From the NCBI GenBank assembly GCA_963725215.1, contig CAVRXQ010000002.1, positions 372,001 through 436,000 on the forward strand: a stretch of 64,000 nt of DNA. Reading direction: 5' to 3'. Of this stretch, positions 23,996 through 31,829 are shown one piece after another. The DNA comes from CAVRXQ01 sp963725215 (GTDB lineage Bacteria > Actinomycetota > Acidimicrobiia > Acidimicrobiales > Bog-793). Under the pieces are notes generated by a model. The model saw nothing but the letters and a program-made list of their open reading frames with translations, was not told where the DNA came from and made no database searches. The first letter of the stretch is position 1. Every line of letters starts with the position of its first letter. A program made the position numbers and the translations under genes.

Positions 23996-24360
23996 CGGGG
24001 CGAGGCACAGCAGAGCCGATGGGGCACGAGGTCGGGACATCGTCACGCTCGAGCGTCGACGAACTTCGTCGGGATCTCGACGCGATCGACGCCGAGATCG
24101 TTCGATTGCTAGCGCAGCGACTTTCGACGGTCTCCGAGATCGCGTCGGCGAAGGATCGCGGCGCCCTCGGGGTCCGCGACCCCGAGCGCGAACGCGAAGT
24201 GCTCGCGCAGGTGGAGCGTGCGGCGGGACAGCTCGGCGTCTCTCGGGAACTCGTCCGCCGGGTGTTCGGCGCGATTCTCGAGGACTCAGTCGCTTTCCAG
24301 AAGTTGCTCGTCGCTGCGCCGGGCGACAGCGCGGTAAGCAGTTCTCCGACGATCACCTGA
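23992..24360 (+). CDS. Chorismate mutase (AroQ type)
   Basis: A 122-residue all-helical protein: DELRRDLDAIDAEIVRLLAQRLSTVSEIASAK and the following PEREREVLAQVE are the AroQ catalytic helices, with the expected Arg, Lys, Arg and Glu residues. It converts chorismate to prephenate, feeding pheA (next gene, opposite strand) and tyrA (62.7 kb). It overlaps the aroA relic by four bases and converges on pheA with an eight-base overlap. The first 20 residues are an unconserved extension, so a later start is possible. Confidence 0.85.
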   Translation: MTGRGTAEPMGHEVGTSSRSSVDELRRDLDAIDAEIVRLLAQRLSTVSEIASAKDRGALGVRDPEREREVLAQVERAAGQLGVSRELVRRVFGAILEDSVAFQKLLVAAPGDSAVSSSPTIT

Positions 24361-24937
24361 CCGACGACGGGACTACTGGTTCGTCGCGAATCCGGCGGAC
24401 GAGAACAAAACGCGTCCAGTTTTCCGCCGAATCCTCGATCGACGAAGCGAGAACAACGAGGCCGTGCCGCTTGCCCGCGCGGCTTGACGCGATTGCCGCC
24501 GTGTCGTCCGACCCGATCTCCGTGACACGTCGTGCGGCCTCGGATGTCGAATTCGTCGCTTCTATCTCCGCGTACGGCAGTCGCTCATCGAGGAACCGTC
24601 GACACTGAGCTGTCGCCACGGGGAACGAGAGCACTCGTCGAACCGATCCGAGCGACGCGCCCCGAGCTGCGAGAAGCTCCAGGTGCACAGGGATCACGAG
24701 CTCACGTTCGACCGCCAACTCGGGCGCGTCGGCGAGCGCCCGAGTGCTCTCCCCGACTATTCCCGAAATGGCGTTCTCGACCGGCAACAGTGCCGCGTCC
24801 GCGCGCTCCCTGAGTACTGCCGCGATGACGTCGGCGACCGAGGAAAACGGCACCCACTCGTCGTGATCGAATCTTGCATCGGAGCGCAGAGCTTCCTCGC
24901 TAAAACTCCCCGGCGGTCCGAGGTAGGCGATTTTCAG
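24353..24937 (-). CDS. pheA: Prephenate dehydratase lacking the ACT domain
   Basis: A product of about 194 residues covering the whole catalytic fold of prephenate dehydratase: KIAYLGPPGSFSEEAL at the start, LLPVENAISGIVGES, then ATAQCRRFL, and finally ENWTRFVLV with the catalytic Thr-Arg-Phe. It stops about 15 residues after that motif, so the C-terminal ACT domain that binds phenylalanine is absent. No ATG exists at the right place. CTG 24937 after an AAAGGGG run is the best start by fit to the family, and ATG 24853 would lose essential residues. It is the last gene of the his operon by position. Confidence 0.8.
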   Translation of the reverse strand: MKIAYLGPPGSFSEEALRSDARFDHDEWVPFSSVADVIAAVLRERADAALLPVENAISGIVGESTRALADAPELAVERELVIPVHLELLAARGASLGSVRRVLSFPVATAQCRRFLDERLPYAEIEATNSTSEAARRVTEIGSDDTAAIASSRAGKRHGLVVLASSIEDSAENWTRFVLVRRIRDEPVVPSSVR

Positions 24938-24989
24938 CGCGACGCCCCTTTCGGACGGAGTGTGCGAGTTCGATCCCGCAGCGTGATCA

Positions 24990-25409
24990 TCAACCAGTGG
25001 GTTCCGAGGCGCCGCGTTCGAGTGTCGAATCGCTCTTGCCGTTTATTCCTCGATCGAGGTCGATGCGCCCAGTGAAGCAAGACCACGCGCCGGTGTGGCA
25101 CGCCCCGCTACCTTGCTGATCGACCTCCACGATGAGCGCGTCGCCGTCACAATCGAGGAACACCCTTCGCACCCTTTGGCGATTGCCGGAGGTTTCGCCC
25201 TTCGCCCACAGCTCTTTTCGCCTGCGCGAATAAAACCACGTCCGGGCTTCCTTCACCGTGCGCGAAAGCGACTCGCGACTCATGAAGGCGAGCATCAACA
25301 CGTCCTTCGTCTTCGCGTCCTGCACGATCGCCGGGACAAGGCCGTTCGAATCGAACCGCACATCGTCCAGGAACTCCGCGAGGCCCGAAGGTGGTGAGTT
25401 ACCGCTCAT
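24990..25409 (-). CDS. hisI: Phosphoribosyl-AMP cyclohydrolase
   Basis: A 139-residue enzyme that opens the purine ring of PR-AMP. VLMLAFMSRESL, the WFYSRRRKELWAKGETSGN motif and the metal-binding DCDGDA and GACHTG are all present. There is no fused HisE domain, so the pyrophosphohydrolase must be encoded elsewhere. Start ATG 25409, preceded by GAAAGAAGAG, fits the family; the open frame further upstream to 25469 is Arg/Lys-rich and unlikely. Confidence 0.92.
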   Translation of the reverse strand: MSGNSPPSGLAEFLDDVRFDSNGLVPAIVQDAKTKDVLMLAFMSRESLSRTVKEARTWFYSRRRKELWAKGETSGNRQRVRRVFLDCDGDALIVEVDQQGSGACHTGAWSCFTGRIDLDRGINGKSDSTLERGASEPTG

Positions 25410-25481
25410 CGATCTCTTCTTTCTCTCGAACGCCTTCTTCCCCGATATCGATGCGGACCGCCTTTGCATCTGGGTGACATC

Positions 25482-26267
25482 TCAGTCGGACCACTCGCTG
25501 ACGAACTCCTCGGCGAGCGGACGTACCTCGACTCCCACAGATCGCAGGTAGTGCTTAGCCTGAGCGATCGTCGCCCCTCCAAAGTGAAAAAGCGATGCCG
25601 CGAGTAGCGCATCGGCGCCCGCCTTCGCTCCCTCCGCCAGGTGTTCGACGCGGCCGACACCGCCGGACGCCACGACCGGGATCGACGTCGCAGACGAGAT
25701 CTCGGAGATCAAGTCGGTGTCGTAGCCAAGTTCTGTACCGTCACGGTCCATCGAGGTGACGAGCAGCTCGCCCGCTCCGAGCCGTTCGGCAACGATCGCC
25801 CACGAGCGTGCGTCGATCCCGGTGGGGTGACGCCCGCCGTGGCTGAACGCCTCGTAGTGACCGTCGCGGCGCAAGGCGTCGATCGCCACGACAACGCACT
25901 GGGATCCGTAGATCGCGACGAGCTCTGCGATGAGCGAAGGTCGCGCCAACGCCGCGCTGTTTACCGTCACTTTGTCGGCTCCAGCGGAGAGTATGCGGCG
26001 CGCGTCTTCCGCGGTGCGGATTCCCCCACCGACGGTGAGCGGAATAAATAGCTGTTCCGCCGCTCGCTCGACGACCTCGACCATCATCTCACGCTCGTCG
26101 CTCGACGCCGTGATGTCGAGCAACACGACTTCGTCCGCGCCGTCCTCGCCATATCGTCGGGCGAGCTCCGCGGGATCGCCGGCGTCGCGGAGGTCCTCGA
26201 ACTGCACGCCTTTCACGACGCGTCCGTGGGTGACATCGAGACAGGGCACGACCCTCACCGTTCGCAT
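25482..26267 (-). CDS. hisF: Imidazole glycerol phosphate synthase cyclase subunit
   Basis: A 261-residue (beta-alpha)8 barrel. RVVPCLDVTHGRVVKG and IPLTVGGGIRTAEDA carry the first catalytic aspartate and phosphate site, LLVTSMDRDGTELGYD the second aspartate, and VVASGGVG the other phosphate site. It uses ammonia from HisH. Its start overlaps the end of hisA by 13 bases. Confidence 0.95.
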   Translation of the reverse strand: MRTVRVVPCLDVTHGRVVKGVQFEDLRDAGDPAELARRYGEDGADEVVLLDITASSDEREMMVEVVERAAEQLFIPLTVGGGIRTAEDARRILSAGADKVTVNSAALARPSLIAELVAIYGSQCVVVAIDALRRDGHYEAFSHGGRHPTGIDARSWAIVAERLGAGELLVTSMDRDGTELGYDTDLISEISSATSIPVVASGGVGRVEHLAEGAKAGADALLAASLFHFGGATIAQAKHYLRSVGVEVRPLAEEFVSEWSD

Positions 26268-27007
26268 GCTGCGATCGCCTCCTTCATGGTGAGCGATCCC
26301 GAGGCGAGGGCCTTACCCACGACCACTCCCGCGAGCCGTCTTCCTTCAACATTGAGCGCGGCGAGGTATTCGAGATCGCGGACGCTCGCCACACCTCCCG
26401 ACGCGTAGACGTCATGGGCGCTTCGCTCGAGCGTGAATGAGAGACCCTCGAGATCTGGCCCGTCGAGGGTGCCGTCGCGGCTGATGTTCGTCACGATGAC
26501 GCCGCCCAAGGAGACCTCGGCGAGCGATTTGAGCGATTCGGCGAGGCCGACGCCGCTCGATTTCGCCCAGCCGCGTACCGCGAGCTCGTAGACGGGAGAA
26601 CCGGGCGAGTCGCGGTCGAGGTGATCGAGGGAGATGAGAATTTGGCGAGGGAAGCGCTCCGCCGCGTCGCGTGAGAAGTGGTCGTCGTCGATCGCCGCGG
26701 TTCCAAGGATCACGCGATCGGCTCCGATTGCGAGGACTGCGTCGATCGTGTCGAGCGATCGGACCCCGCCACCGTAATGAACTGGTACGCCGATGCTTCG
26801 GACGAGATCGGCGACAACCGCCAAGTTGACGAGCTCACCCGTGCGTGCCGCGTCGAGATCGACGACGTGGAGCCGTTCCGCCCCGTTCTTTGCGTACCTC
26901 GCCGCGAGCGCCATCGGATCCCCGTAGCTCGTCCGCCTAGCGAAGTCCCCCTGCACGAGGCGGACCGCCTCACCACCTTGGATGTCGATCGCGGGTATGC
27001 ACTGCAT
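26255..27007 (-). CDS. hisA: Phosphoribosylformimino-AICAR-P isomerase
   Basis: A 250-residue half-barrel-duplicated isomerase. PAIDIQGGEAVRLVQGDF holds the catalytic Asp, VHYGGGVRSLDTID the first phosphate site, TNISRDGTLDGPD the second Asp and YASGGVASVRDLE the second phosphate site. Actinobacteria often use one enzyme, PriA, for both HisA and TrpF reactions; whether this one does cannot be read here. I use ATG 27007 seven bases after hisH; the longer frame upstream is a hisH shadow. Confidence 0.93.
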   Translation of the reverse strand: MQCIPAIDIQGGEAVRLVQGDFARRTSYGDPMALAARYAKNGAERLHVVDLDAARTGELVNLAVVADLVRSIGVPVHYGGGVRSLDTIDAVLAIGADRVILGTAAIDDDHFSRDAAERFPRQILISLDHLDRDSPGSPVYELAVRGWAKSSGVGLAESLKSLAEVSLGGVIVTNISRDGTLDGPDLEGLSFTLERSAHDVYASGGVASVRDLEYLAALNVEGRRLAGVVVGKALASGSLTMKEAIAACER

Positions 27008-27014
27008 TTCGCAA

Positions 27015-27644
27015 CTAGGTATTCGATTCTTCGCACAATGACGCGAAGGACGAGAGAAGCGCGAGCCCGTCCTTCGCCGACTTCTCCGGGTGGAACTGGG
27101 TGCCAAAGCAGTTTTCGGACTCCACCACCGCGGCGACCTCGCCGCCATATTCGCACGTGGCGACGACGGTCGACGCACCCGCGGGCGAGGGAACGGGGGC
27201 GTATGAGTGGACAAAGTAGAACCAGGGGATACGAGTGCTTTCCCGCAGCAGCTTCGAAGAACGCCCCGCAACAGCATCGATGGTGTTCCACTGCATCTGC
27301 GGAAGCCTCATTTCGCCGCTCAGCCGACGAACCGAGCCTTCGAGGATGCCGAGTCCTGGTACGTGTGCACTCTCCTCGGATTCCTCGTAGAGGAGCTGCA
27401 AGCCGACGCAGATCCCGAGCAGAGGGGTCCGTTCGCGCACGGCGTCGCGCACGACCTCGTCCAGTCCGCTCTCACGCAGCGCGGTCGCGCACGCCCCGAA
27501 GTTCCCGACTCCCGGCAAGACGACACCTGTCGCGCCGTGCGCCTCCGCGGGTTCGCGGACGAGGCGCGCGTCCGCGCCGATGTGACGCAGCGCGCGGTGC
27601 GCGGACGCGAGATTTCCGATCCCGTAGTCGAGCACCACGATCAC
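27015..27644 (-). CDS. hisH: Imidazole glycerol phosphate synthase glutaminase subunit
   Basis: A 209-residue class I glutamine amidotransferase. LDYGIGN opens it, LLGICVGLQLL contains the nucleophilic Cys, and GTQFHPEKS the catalytic His and Glu. It supplies ammonia to HisF. GTG start at 27644, two bases after the hisB stop. Confidence 0.95.
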   Translation of the reverse strand: MIVVLDYGIGNLASAHRALRHIGADARLVREPAEAHGATGVVLPGVGNFGACATALRESGLDEVVRDAVRERTPLLGICVGLQLLYEESEESAHVPGLGILEGSVRRLSGEMRLPQMQWNTIDAVAGRSSKLLRESTRIPWFYFVHSYAPVPSPAGASTVVATCEYGGEVAAVVESENCFGTQFHPEKSAKDGLALLSSFASLCEESNT

Positions 27645-27646
27645 CG

Positions 27647-28270
27647 CTACAACACGCCCTTGGTCGATGGAATCGCGTCTCCCTCGACGCGCTTCGCCTC
27701 ACGAAATGCTCGGCCCACTCCCTTGAAGCAGGACTCGAGGATGTGGTGGGTGTTCTTCCCATAACGGCATGAGACGTGCAGCGTGAGCTCGGCCGAGGTG
27801 GCGAAGGCGCGCCAGAACTCCTCGGCGAGCTGCGGGTCGAATGGGGGTTGACCGAGCCCGGGCGTGTCGGGCGCGAACTCGACGTCGTACCGGAGGAATG
27901 GCCGTCCCGAGATGTCGAGCGCGACGTCGGCGAGCGCCTCGTCGAGCGGTAGAGCCACGGACGCGAACCTTCGGATCCCCGCCTTGTCGCCGAACGCGGC
28001 ATGGACGGCTTGACCGAGAACGATTCCCGTGTCCTCGACGCTGTGGTGCGCGTCGACGTGCAGGTCACCAACCGTGCGGACGGTTAGATCGAACTGCCCG
28101 TGCCTTCCGAGCTGGGAGAGCATGTGATCGAAGAAAGGTAGGCCGGTCGAAATGTCGGTGGTCCCTGTGCCGTCAACGTCGAGTTCCACCGTGATCTCGC
28201 TCTCGTTCGTCTTGCGGTGGCGCTCTGCCGTACGCCGAGGACGGTTTCCTGAACCTCCCTCATCGTTCAT
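27647..28270 (-). CDS. hisB: Imidazoleglycerol-phosphate dehydratase
   Basis: A 207-residue monofunctional HisB (no phosphatase domain). The two metal-binding repeats FFDHMLSQLGRHG with DAHHSVEDTGI, and the later matching HVSCRYGKNTHHILESCFKG, are plain. Ser/Arg-rich residues at the start are unconserved. ATG 28270 overlaps the hisC stop by four bases, indicating translational coupling. Confidence 0.95.
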   Translation of the reverse strand: MNDEGGSGNRPRRTAERHRKTNESEITVELDVDGTGTTDISTGLPFFDHMLSQLGRHGQFDLTVRTVGDLHVDAHHSVEDTGIVLGQAVHAAFGDKAGIRRFASVALPLDEALADVALDISGRPFLRYDVEFAPDTPGLGQPPFDPQLAEEFWRAFATSAELTLHVSCRYGKNTHHILESCFKGVGRAFREAKRVEGDAIPSTKGVL

Positions 28271-29388
28271 TTTGCGGGCTCCTTCGCGTACACAGGGACA
28301 CTTGCGTCACTGAGTGAGGCTTCGAGCGCCGCCAAGAACGCGTCGTTCTCCTGGCGGAGTCCTATCGTCACTCTCAGACAACCCGAAAGACCTCGCCACG
28401 ACGAAACGTTGCGGACGAGCACCGAGCGGTCGACGAGCCGGTGCCAGATCACATCCGCGTTTCGGTCGCCGAGCCGGATGAGAAGGAAATTCGCGTCGGA
28501 AGGGACCGTTTCCACGTCGAGTCGCCTGAGTGCCTCCGCGACGCGGTCTCGTTCGCGGACGATGCGCGCCGTGCGATCGTGTAGCGCGCCCTCGTGACGC
28601 AGGGCGGCGATCGCGGCTGCTTGCTTGAACTGGTCCAAGTGGTACGGGAGCGCGACGTCGAAAAGCGTGCGCACGACTTCAGGTCTTGCGACCGCGTATC
28701 CGAGACGAAGTCCCGCGAGCGCCCACGCCTTCGAGAACGTCCGCACGACGATCAAGTTCTCGTGCACGCCGAGCGTCGGGATGACGCTCGTTCCGGCGAA
28801 CGGGGCGTACGCCTCGTCGATGACCACGTGCCCGCGCGCTCGACTGAGGACGGTTCGCACTGTCGCCTCGGGTTCGAGCCTGCCGCTCGGGTTGTTCGGC
28901 GAACACAAGAAGACCACATCAGGGCTCCGCCCGTCCGCCCGAGCCGGCAGCAAACGATCGAGTTCATCCTCGGGGACGAGGAACTCCGCGTCTCGGTCAC
29001 CGACTGCAATCCCGGTCCCCGTGAGTTGAGCGATGTGGGAGTGCAATGCGTACGTCGGTTCCCACAATGCGCAGAAGCGGCCCGGACCGCCGAACGCAAC
29101 GAGAATGCACTGCAGGACTTCATTCGACCCGTTCGCGCAGAACACGTTGTCCGCGCTCGTTTGGTGATGAGAAGCGATTGCGTCGCGCAATGCGACGGCC
29201 TCGCGGTCGGGATAACGGTTCAATCGGAGGTCCGCGACGATCTCTTTCAGCTCGGCGATGAACTCTTCTGATGGAGGCTCAGGAGTCTCGTTCGTATTGA
29301 GGCGGACGGCGACTTCGAGCTGTGGAGAGTGGTAACCGCTCGGGAGGCCGCTCTTGTTTGAGTCCAACGCTTCGTCCGGTGCACCCAT
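28267..29388 (-). CDS. hisC: Histidinol-phosphate aminotransferase
   Basis: A 373-residue fold-type I PLP aminotransferase. RLNTNETPEPPS, ANGSNEVLQCILVAF, FLCSPNNPSG and VIDEAYAPF lead to the Schiff-base lysine in VRTFSKAWALAGLRLGY. I place the start at ATG 29388, where it forms a TGATG overlap with hisD and has GGAG about eight bases upstream; the ORF also contains a GTG at 29400. Confidence 0.93.
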   Translation of the reverse strand: MGAPDEALDSNKSGLPSGYHSPQLEVAVRLNTNETPEPPSEEFIAELKEIVADLRLNRYPDREAVALRDAIASHHQTSADNVFCANGSNEVLQCILVAFGGPGRFCALWEPTYALHSHIAQLTGTGIAVGDRDAEFLVPEDELDRLLPARADGRSPDVVFLCSPNNPSGRLEPEATVRTVLSRARGHVVIDEAYAPFAGTSVIPTLGVHENLIVVRTFSKAWALAGLRLGYAVARPEVVRTLFDVALPYHLDQFKQAAAIAALRHEGALHDRTARIVRERDRVAEALRRLDVETVPSDANFLLIRLGDRNADVIWHRLVDRSVLVRNVSSWRGLSGCLRVTIGLRQENDAFLAALEASLSDASVPVYAKEPAK

Positions 29389-30687
29389 CACGCGCTCCAC
29401 GTGGCAGAGCCGAGGCGCGTCCTAATCGCCTCGGCATGCGCGGGTAAGTGCTCGGATTCCGCGATCGCGACGACGTCGTGACCGAGGATTTCGAGTGCCG
29501 GCTCGCTCACCCGAATCACGTGCGTGCGGCGCAGGAAGTCCGTGACACCGAGCGCGCTCGCAAATCGTGCCGAACCAAACGTCGGCAGAACATGGCTCGG
29601 CCCCGCGACGTAGTCGCCGACGGCGGCGGACGAATAGGAACCGATGAAGATCACCCCCGCGTTCTTCACACCGGCCAACAGTGAGTCCGCGTCGTCGACC
29701 ATCAGTTCGAGGTGCTCCGGAGCGATTGCGTTGGCGACATGCACGGCTTGATCCGGGCTGTTCACGAGGGCGACGAAACCTCCAGCACGAAGCGAACCCA
29801 TTGTCTCGTCACGCCGAGGGGACTGCTCGGCGAGGCGTGCAACTTCCGCCGAGACGCGCTCGGCAACGTGTTCCGACCAGGTGATGAGCCAAGCGAACCC
29901 GTCGGGACCGTGCTCGGCTTGCACGACGAGGTCGATCGCCGCCCACTCGATAGGTGTCGACTCGTCTGCAATAACAGCAACCTCAGAAGGGCCGGCGAAA
30001 CTCGAGGCGACGCCGACGACTCCGGAGACTTCTCTTTTCGCGATGGCGACCCATTTCGATCCGGGTCCGGCGATGACGTCCACACGCGGAATCGATCGCG
30101 TTCCATACGCCATCGCGCCGATCGCCTGGGCGCCTCCGACACAGTAGACCTCATCGACGCCTACGATTCTCGCAGCGACGAGGATCTCAGAGGCGACGGC
30201 TCCCGTCGGTCCAGGCGGGCTGCAGCACACGACGGACGTGACGCCAGCAACCTTCGCCGGGATCGCCGACATCAACACGCTCGACGGGTACACCGCCCGC
30301 CCCGCCGGCGCGTAGATGCCAGCGCGTGAAACGGGAAGGTCGAGATGCGTGATCGTCACGCCGTCGTGGACGTAGTCGGAAGGCGTCCTGTGCTCGTGGC
30401 GATGGAATCTTTCGATCGCATCGGCCGCCGAGCGAAGCGCTGAGACCAGCTCGGCCGGCGTCTCCGCCAAGGCCTGCTCGAATTCCTGCTCGGAGACGAG
30501 GAAATCTTCGACGTCGACGCCGTCGAGCTCTTTCGTGAGTGATCTCGAGCGCGTCATCGCCGAAGCCGCGAACCCGCTCGAGGATCTCCCGGACGCGGGC
30601 GACCGGTCCGTCGTTAGAAAGCTGAGGGCGCGGGAGGTCGAACGGACCCCCGGGAGCGCATTTTCTTAGGTCGATCAGCCGTAGCAC
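29388..30687 (-). CDS. hisD: Histidinol dehydrogenase, with one apparent frameshift
   Basis: Zn-dependent NAD enzyme for the last two steps of histidine synthesis. The long frame (to 30557) has ARIVGVDEVYCVGGAQAIGAMAYGT, DVIAGPGSKWVAIAK, AEHGPD and the metal-binding AIAPEHLEL. The real N-terminus lies in another frame: GTG 30687 starts MLRLIDLRKCAPGG and continues to GFGDDALEIT. The frames join near 30530-30540 if one base is removed, giving ALEITHKELDGVDVEDF, which matches the family spacing. So the gene carries a one-base insertion or a sequence error. It heads the his operon and diverges from hisG. Confidence 0.88.
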
Positions 30688-30732
30688 CGAGCCGGGCCCT
30701 TTCTGGCGTGAACCGCCAGGATAAATGCCAAA

Positions 30733-30786
30733 ATGTGCCCGCTCGCGCGGCGAGTGGCGCACGCGCACAATCACCAAAGAGAATGA
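30733..30786 (+). CDS. Histidine-containing leader peptide of hisG
   Basis: A 17-residue frame, MCPLARRVAHAHNHQRE, with three His codons in a five-codon stretch before the stop at 30784-30786. The stop touches the hisG ribosome site (AAGGGAAAG, 30787-30795). There is no U-tailed terminator, so any control would act on translation of hisG. This is a suggestive pattern, not a proven leader. Confidence 0.4.
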   Translation: MCPLARRVAHAHNHQRE

Positions 30787-30801
30787 AGGGAAAGCGTCGA
30801 C

Positions 30802-31677
30802 GTGCTCCGACTCGTCGTACCGAAAGGCAGTCTCGAGCGCCAGACGCTCGATCTGTTCGCTGCCGCCGATCTCGCGATCCTGCGCAGCTCGGACGTCGAC
30901 TACCGAGGTTCGATCGACGACGAGCGCGTCGCGGACGTCCGTGTGCTGCGCCCACAAGAGATCCCGCTCTATGTGAGCAGCGGGCTGTTCGACATTGGCA
31001 TCACCGGGCGCGACTGGGTCCAAGAGACTCGAGCCGACGTTGTTTCGCTCGGTGAGCTCCGGTATTCGAAGGCCACCGATCGACCGGTCATGATCGTGAT
31101 CGCCGTGCACGAATCCTCGCCGACACGGCGGGTCGAGGATCTCCACCGCGGCGCCCGTGTCGCCACCGAATACCCAGACATCACGCGGCGCTTCCTCGCC
31201 GAGCGCGGCGTCGAAGCCGAGGTGCTCGCTTCCTACGGCGCGACCGAGGCGAAGGTGCCCGAGATCGCAGACGCAATCGTCGAGGTCACCGAGACAGGTC
31301 GCGCTCTCGAAGCCGCAGGGCTGCGCGTCCTCGAGGTCGTCCTCGAGTCGTACCCGGAGCTCATCGCGAACCGCCAATCGTGTGCCGATGCGGACAAGGC
31401 ACGAGCGATGGCGCAGATCCTGACGCTGCTTCAGGGTGCGCTCGACGCTCGCGGCAAGGTGCTCGTGAAGCTGAACGTGTCCGCGAGGGATCTCGACGCG
31501 GTCTTGAAACTGCTTCCGTCGATGAAGGCGCCGACGGTGTCCCAGCTTTCTGGGGACAGCGGGTTCGCCATCGAAACCGTGATTAAGAGAACGGAAATCA
31601 ACGTGTTGCTCCCGGCTCTCAAAGAAGCCGGCGCGACCGACATTCTCGAGCTCGCGCTTTCAAAGATCGTCCACTGA
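30802..31677 (+). CDS. hisG: ATP phosphoribosyltransferase (long form)
   Basis: A 291-residue first enzyme of histidine synthesis. The catalytic part has LRLVVPKGSLERQTLDLF, DIGITGRDWV and YPDITRRFL. The last 80 residues (from about 210) form the ACT-like regulatory domain of the long form, so it should be feedback-inhibited by histidine without HisZ. It starts at GTG 30802 after AAGGGAAAG. It is separated from the other his genes and read divergently from hisD. Confidence 0.95.
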   Translation: MLRLVVPKGSLERQTLDLFAAADLAILRSSDVDYRGSIDDERVADVRVLRPQEIPLYVSSGLFDIGITGRDWVQETRADVVSLGELRYSKATDRPVMIVIAVHESSPTRRVEDLHRGARVATEYPDITRRFLAERGVEAEVLASYGATEAKVPEIADAIVEVTETGRALEAAGLRVLEVVLESYPELIANRQSCADADKARAMAQILTLLQGALDARGKVLVKLNVSARDLDAVLKLLPSMKAPTVSQLSGDSGFAIETVIKRTEINVLLPALKEAGATDILELALSKIVH

Positions 31678-31829
31678 ATCGCGGCGCGGCTTGGTGTCGC
31701 CGCGACCGGCGCTCGCCTCAGTGGGCCTCGTACGGTGTCGTGTAGATTCTCCCAACCGGGGCCACAGGTGTCCGCGTTCGAGCGGGACGGTGCGTACCGG
31801 CGACCGCTTCGACCACACGAGACCCCACC

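Noticed and set aside
30187..31377. A 396-codon minus-strand frame across hisD and hisG
   Set aside because: Only its short middle part is real (the hisD N-terminus from 30687); the rest is antisense to hisG.
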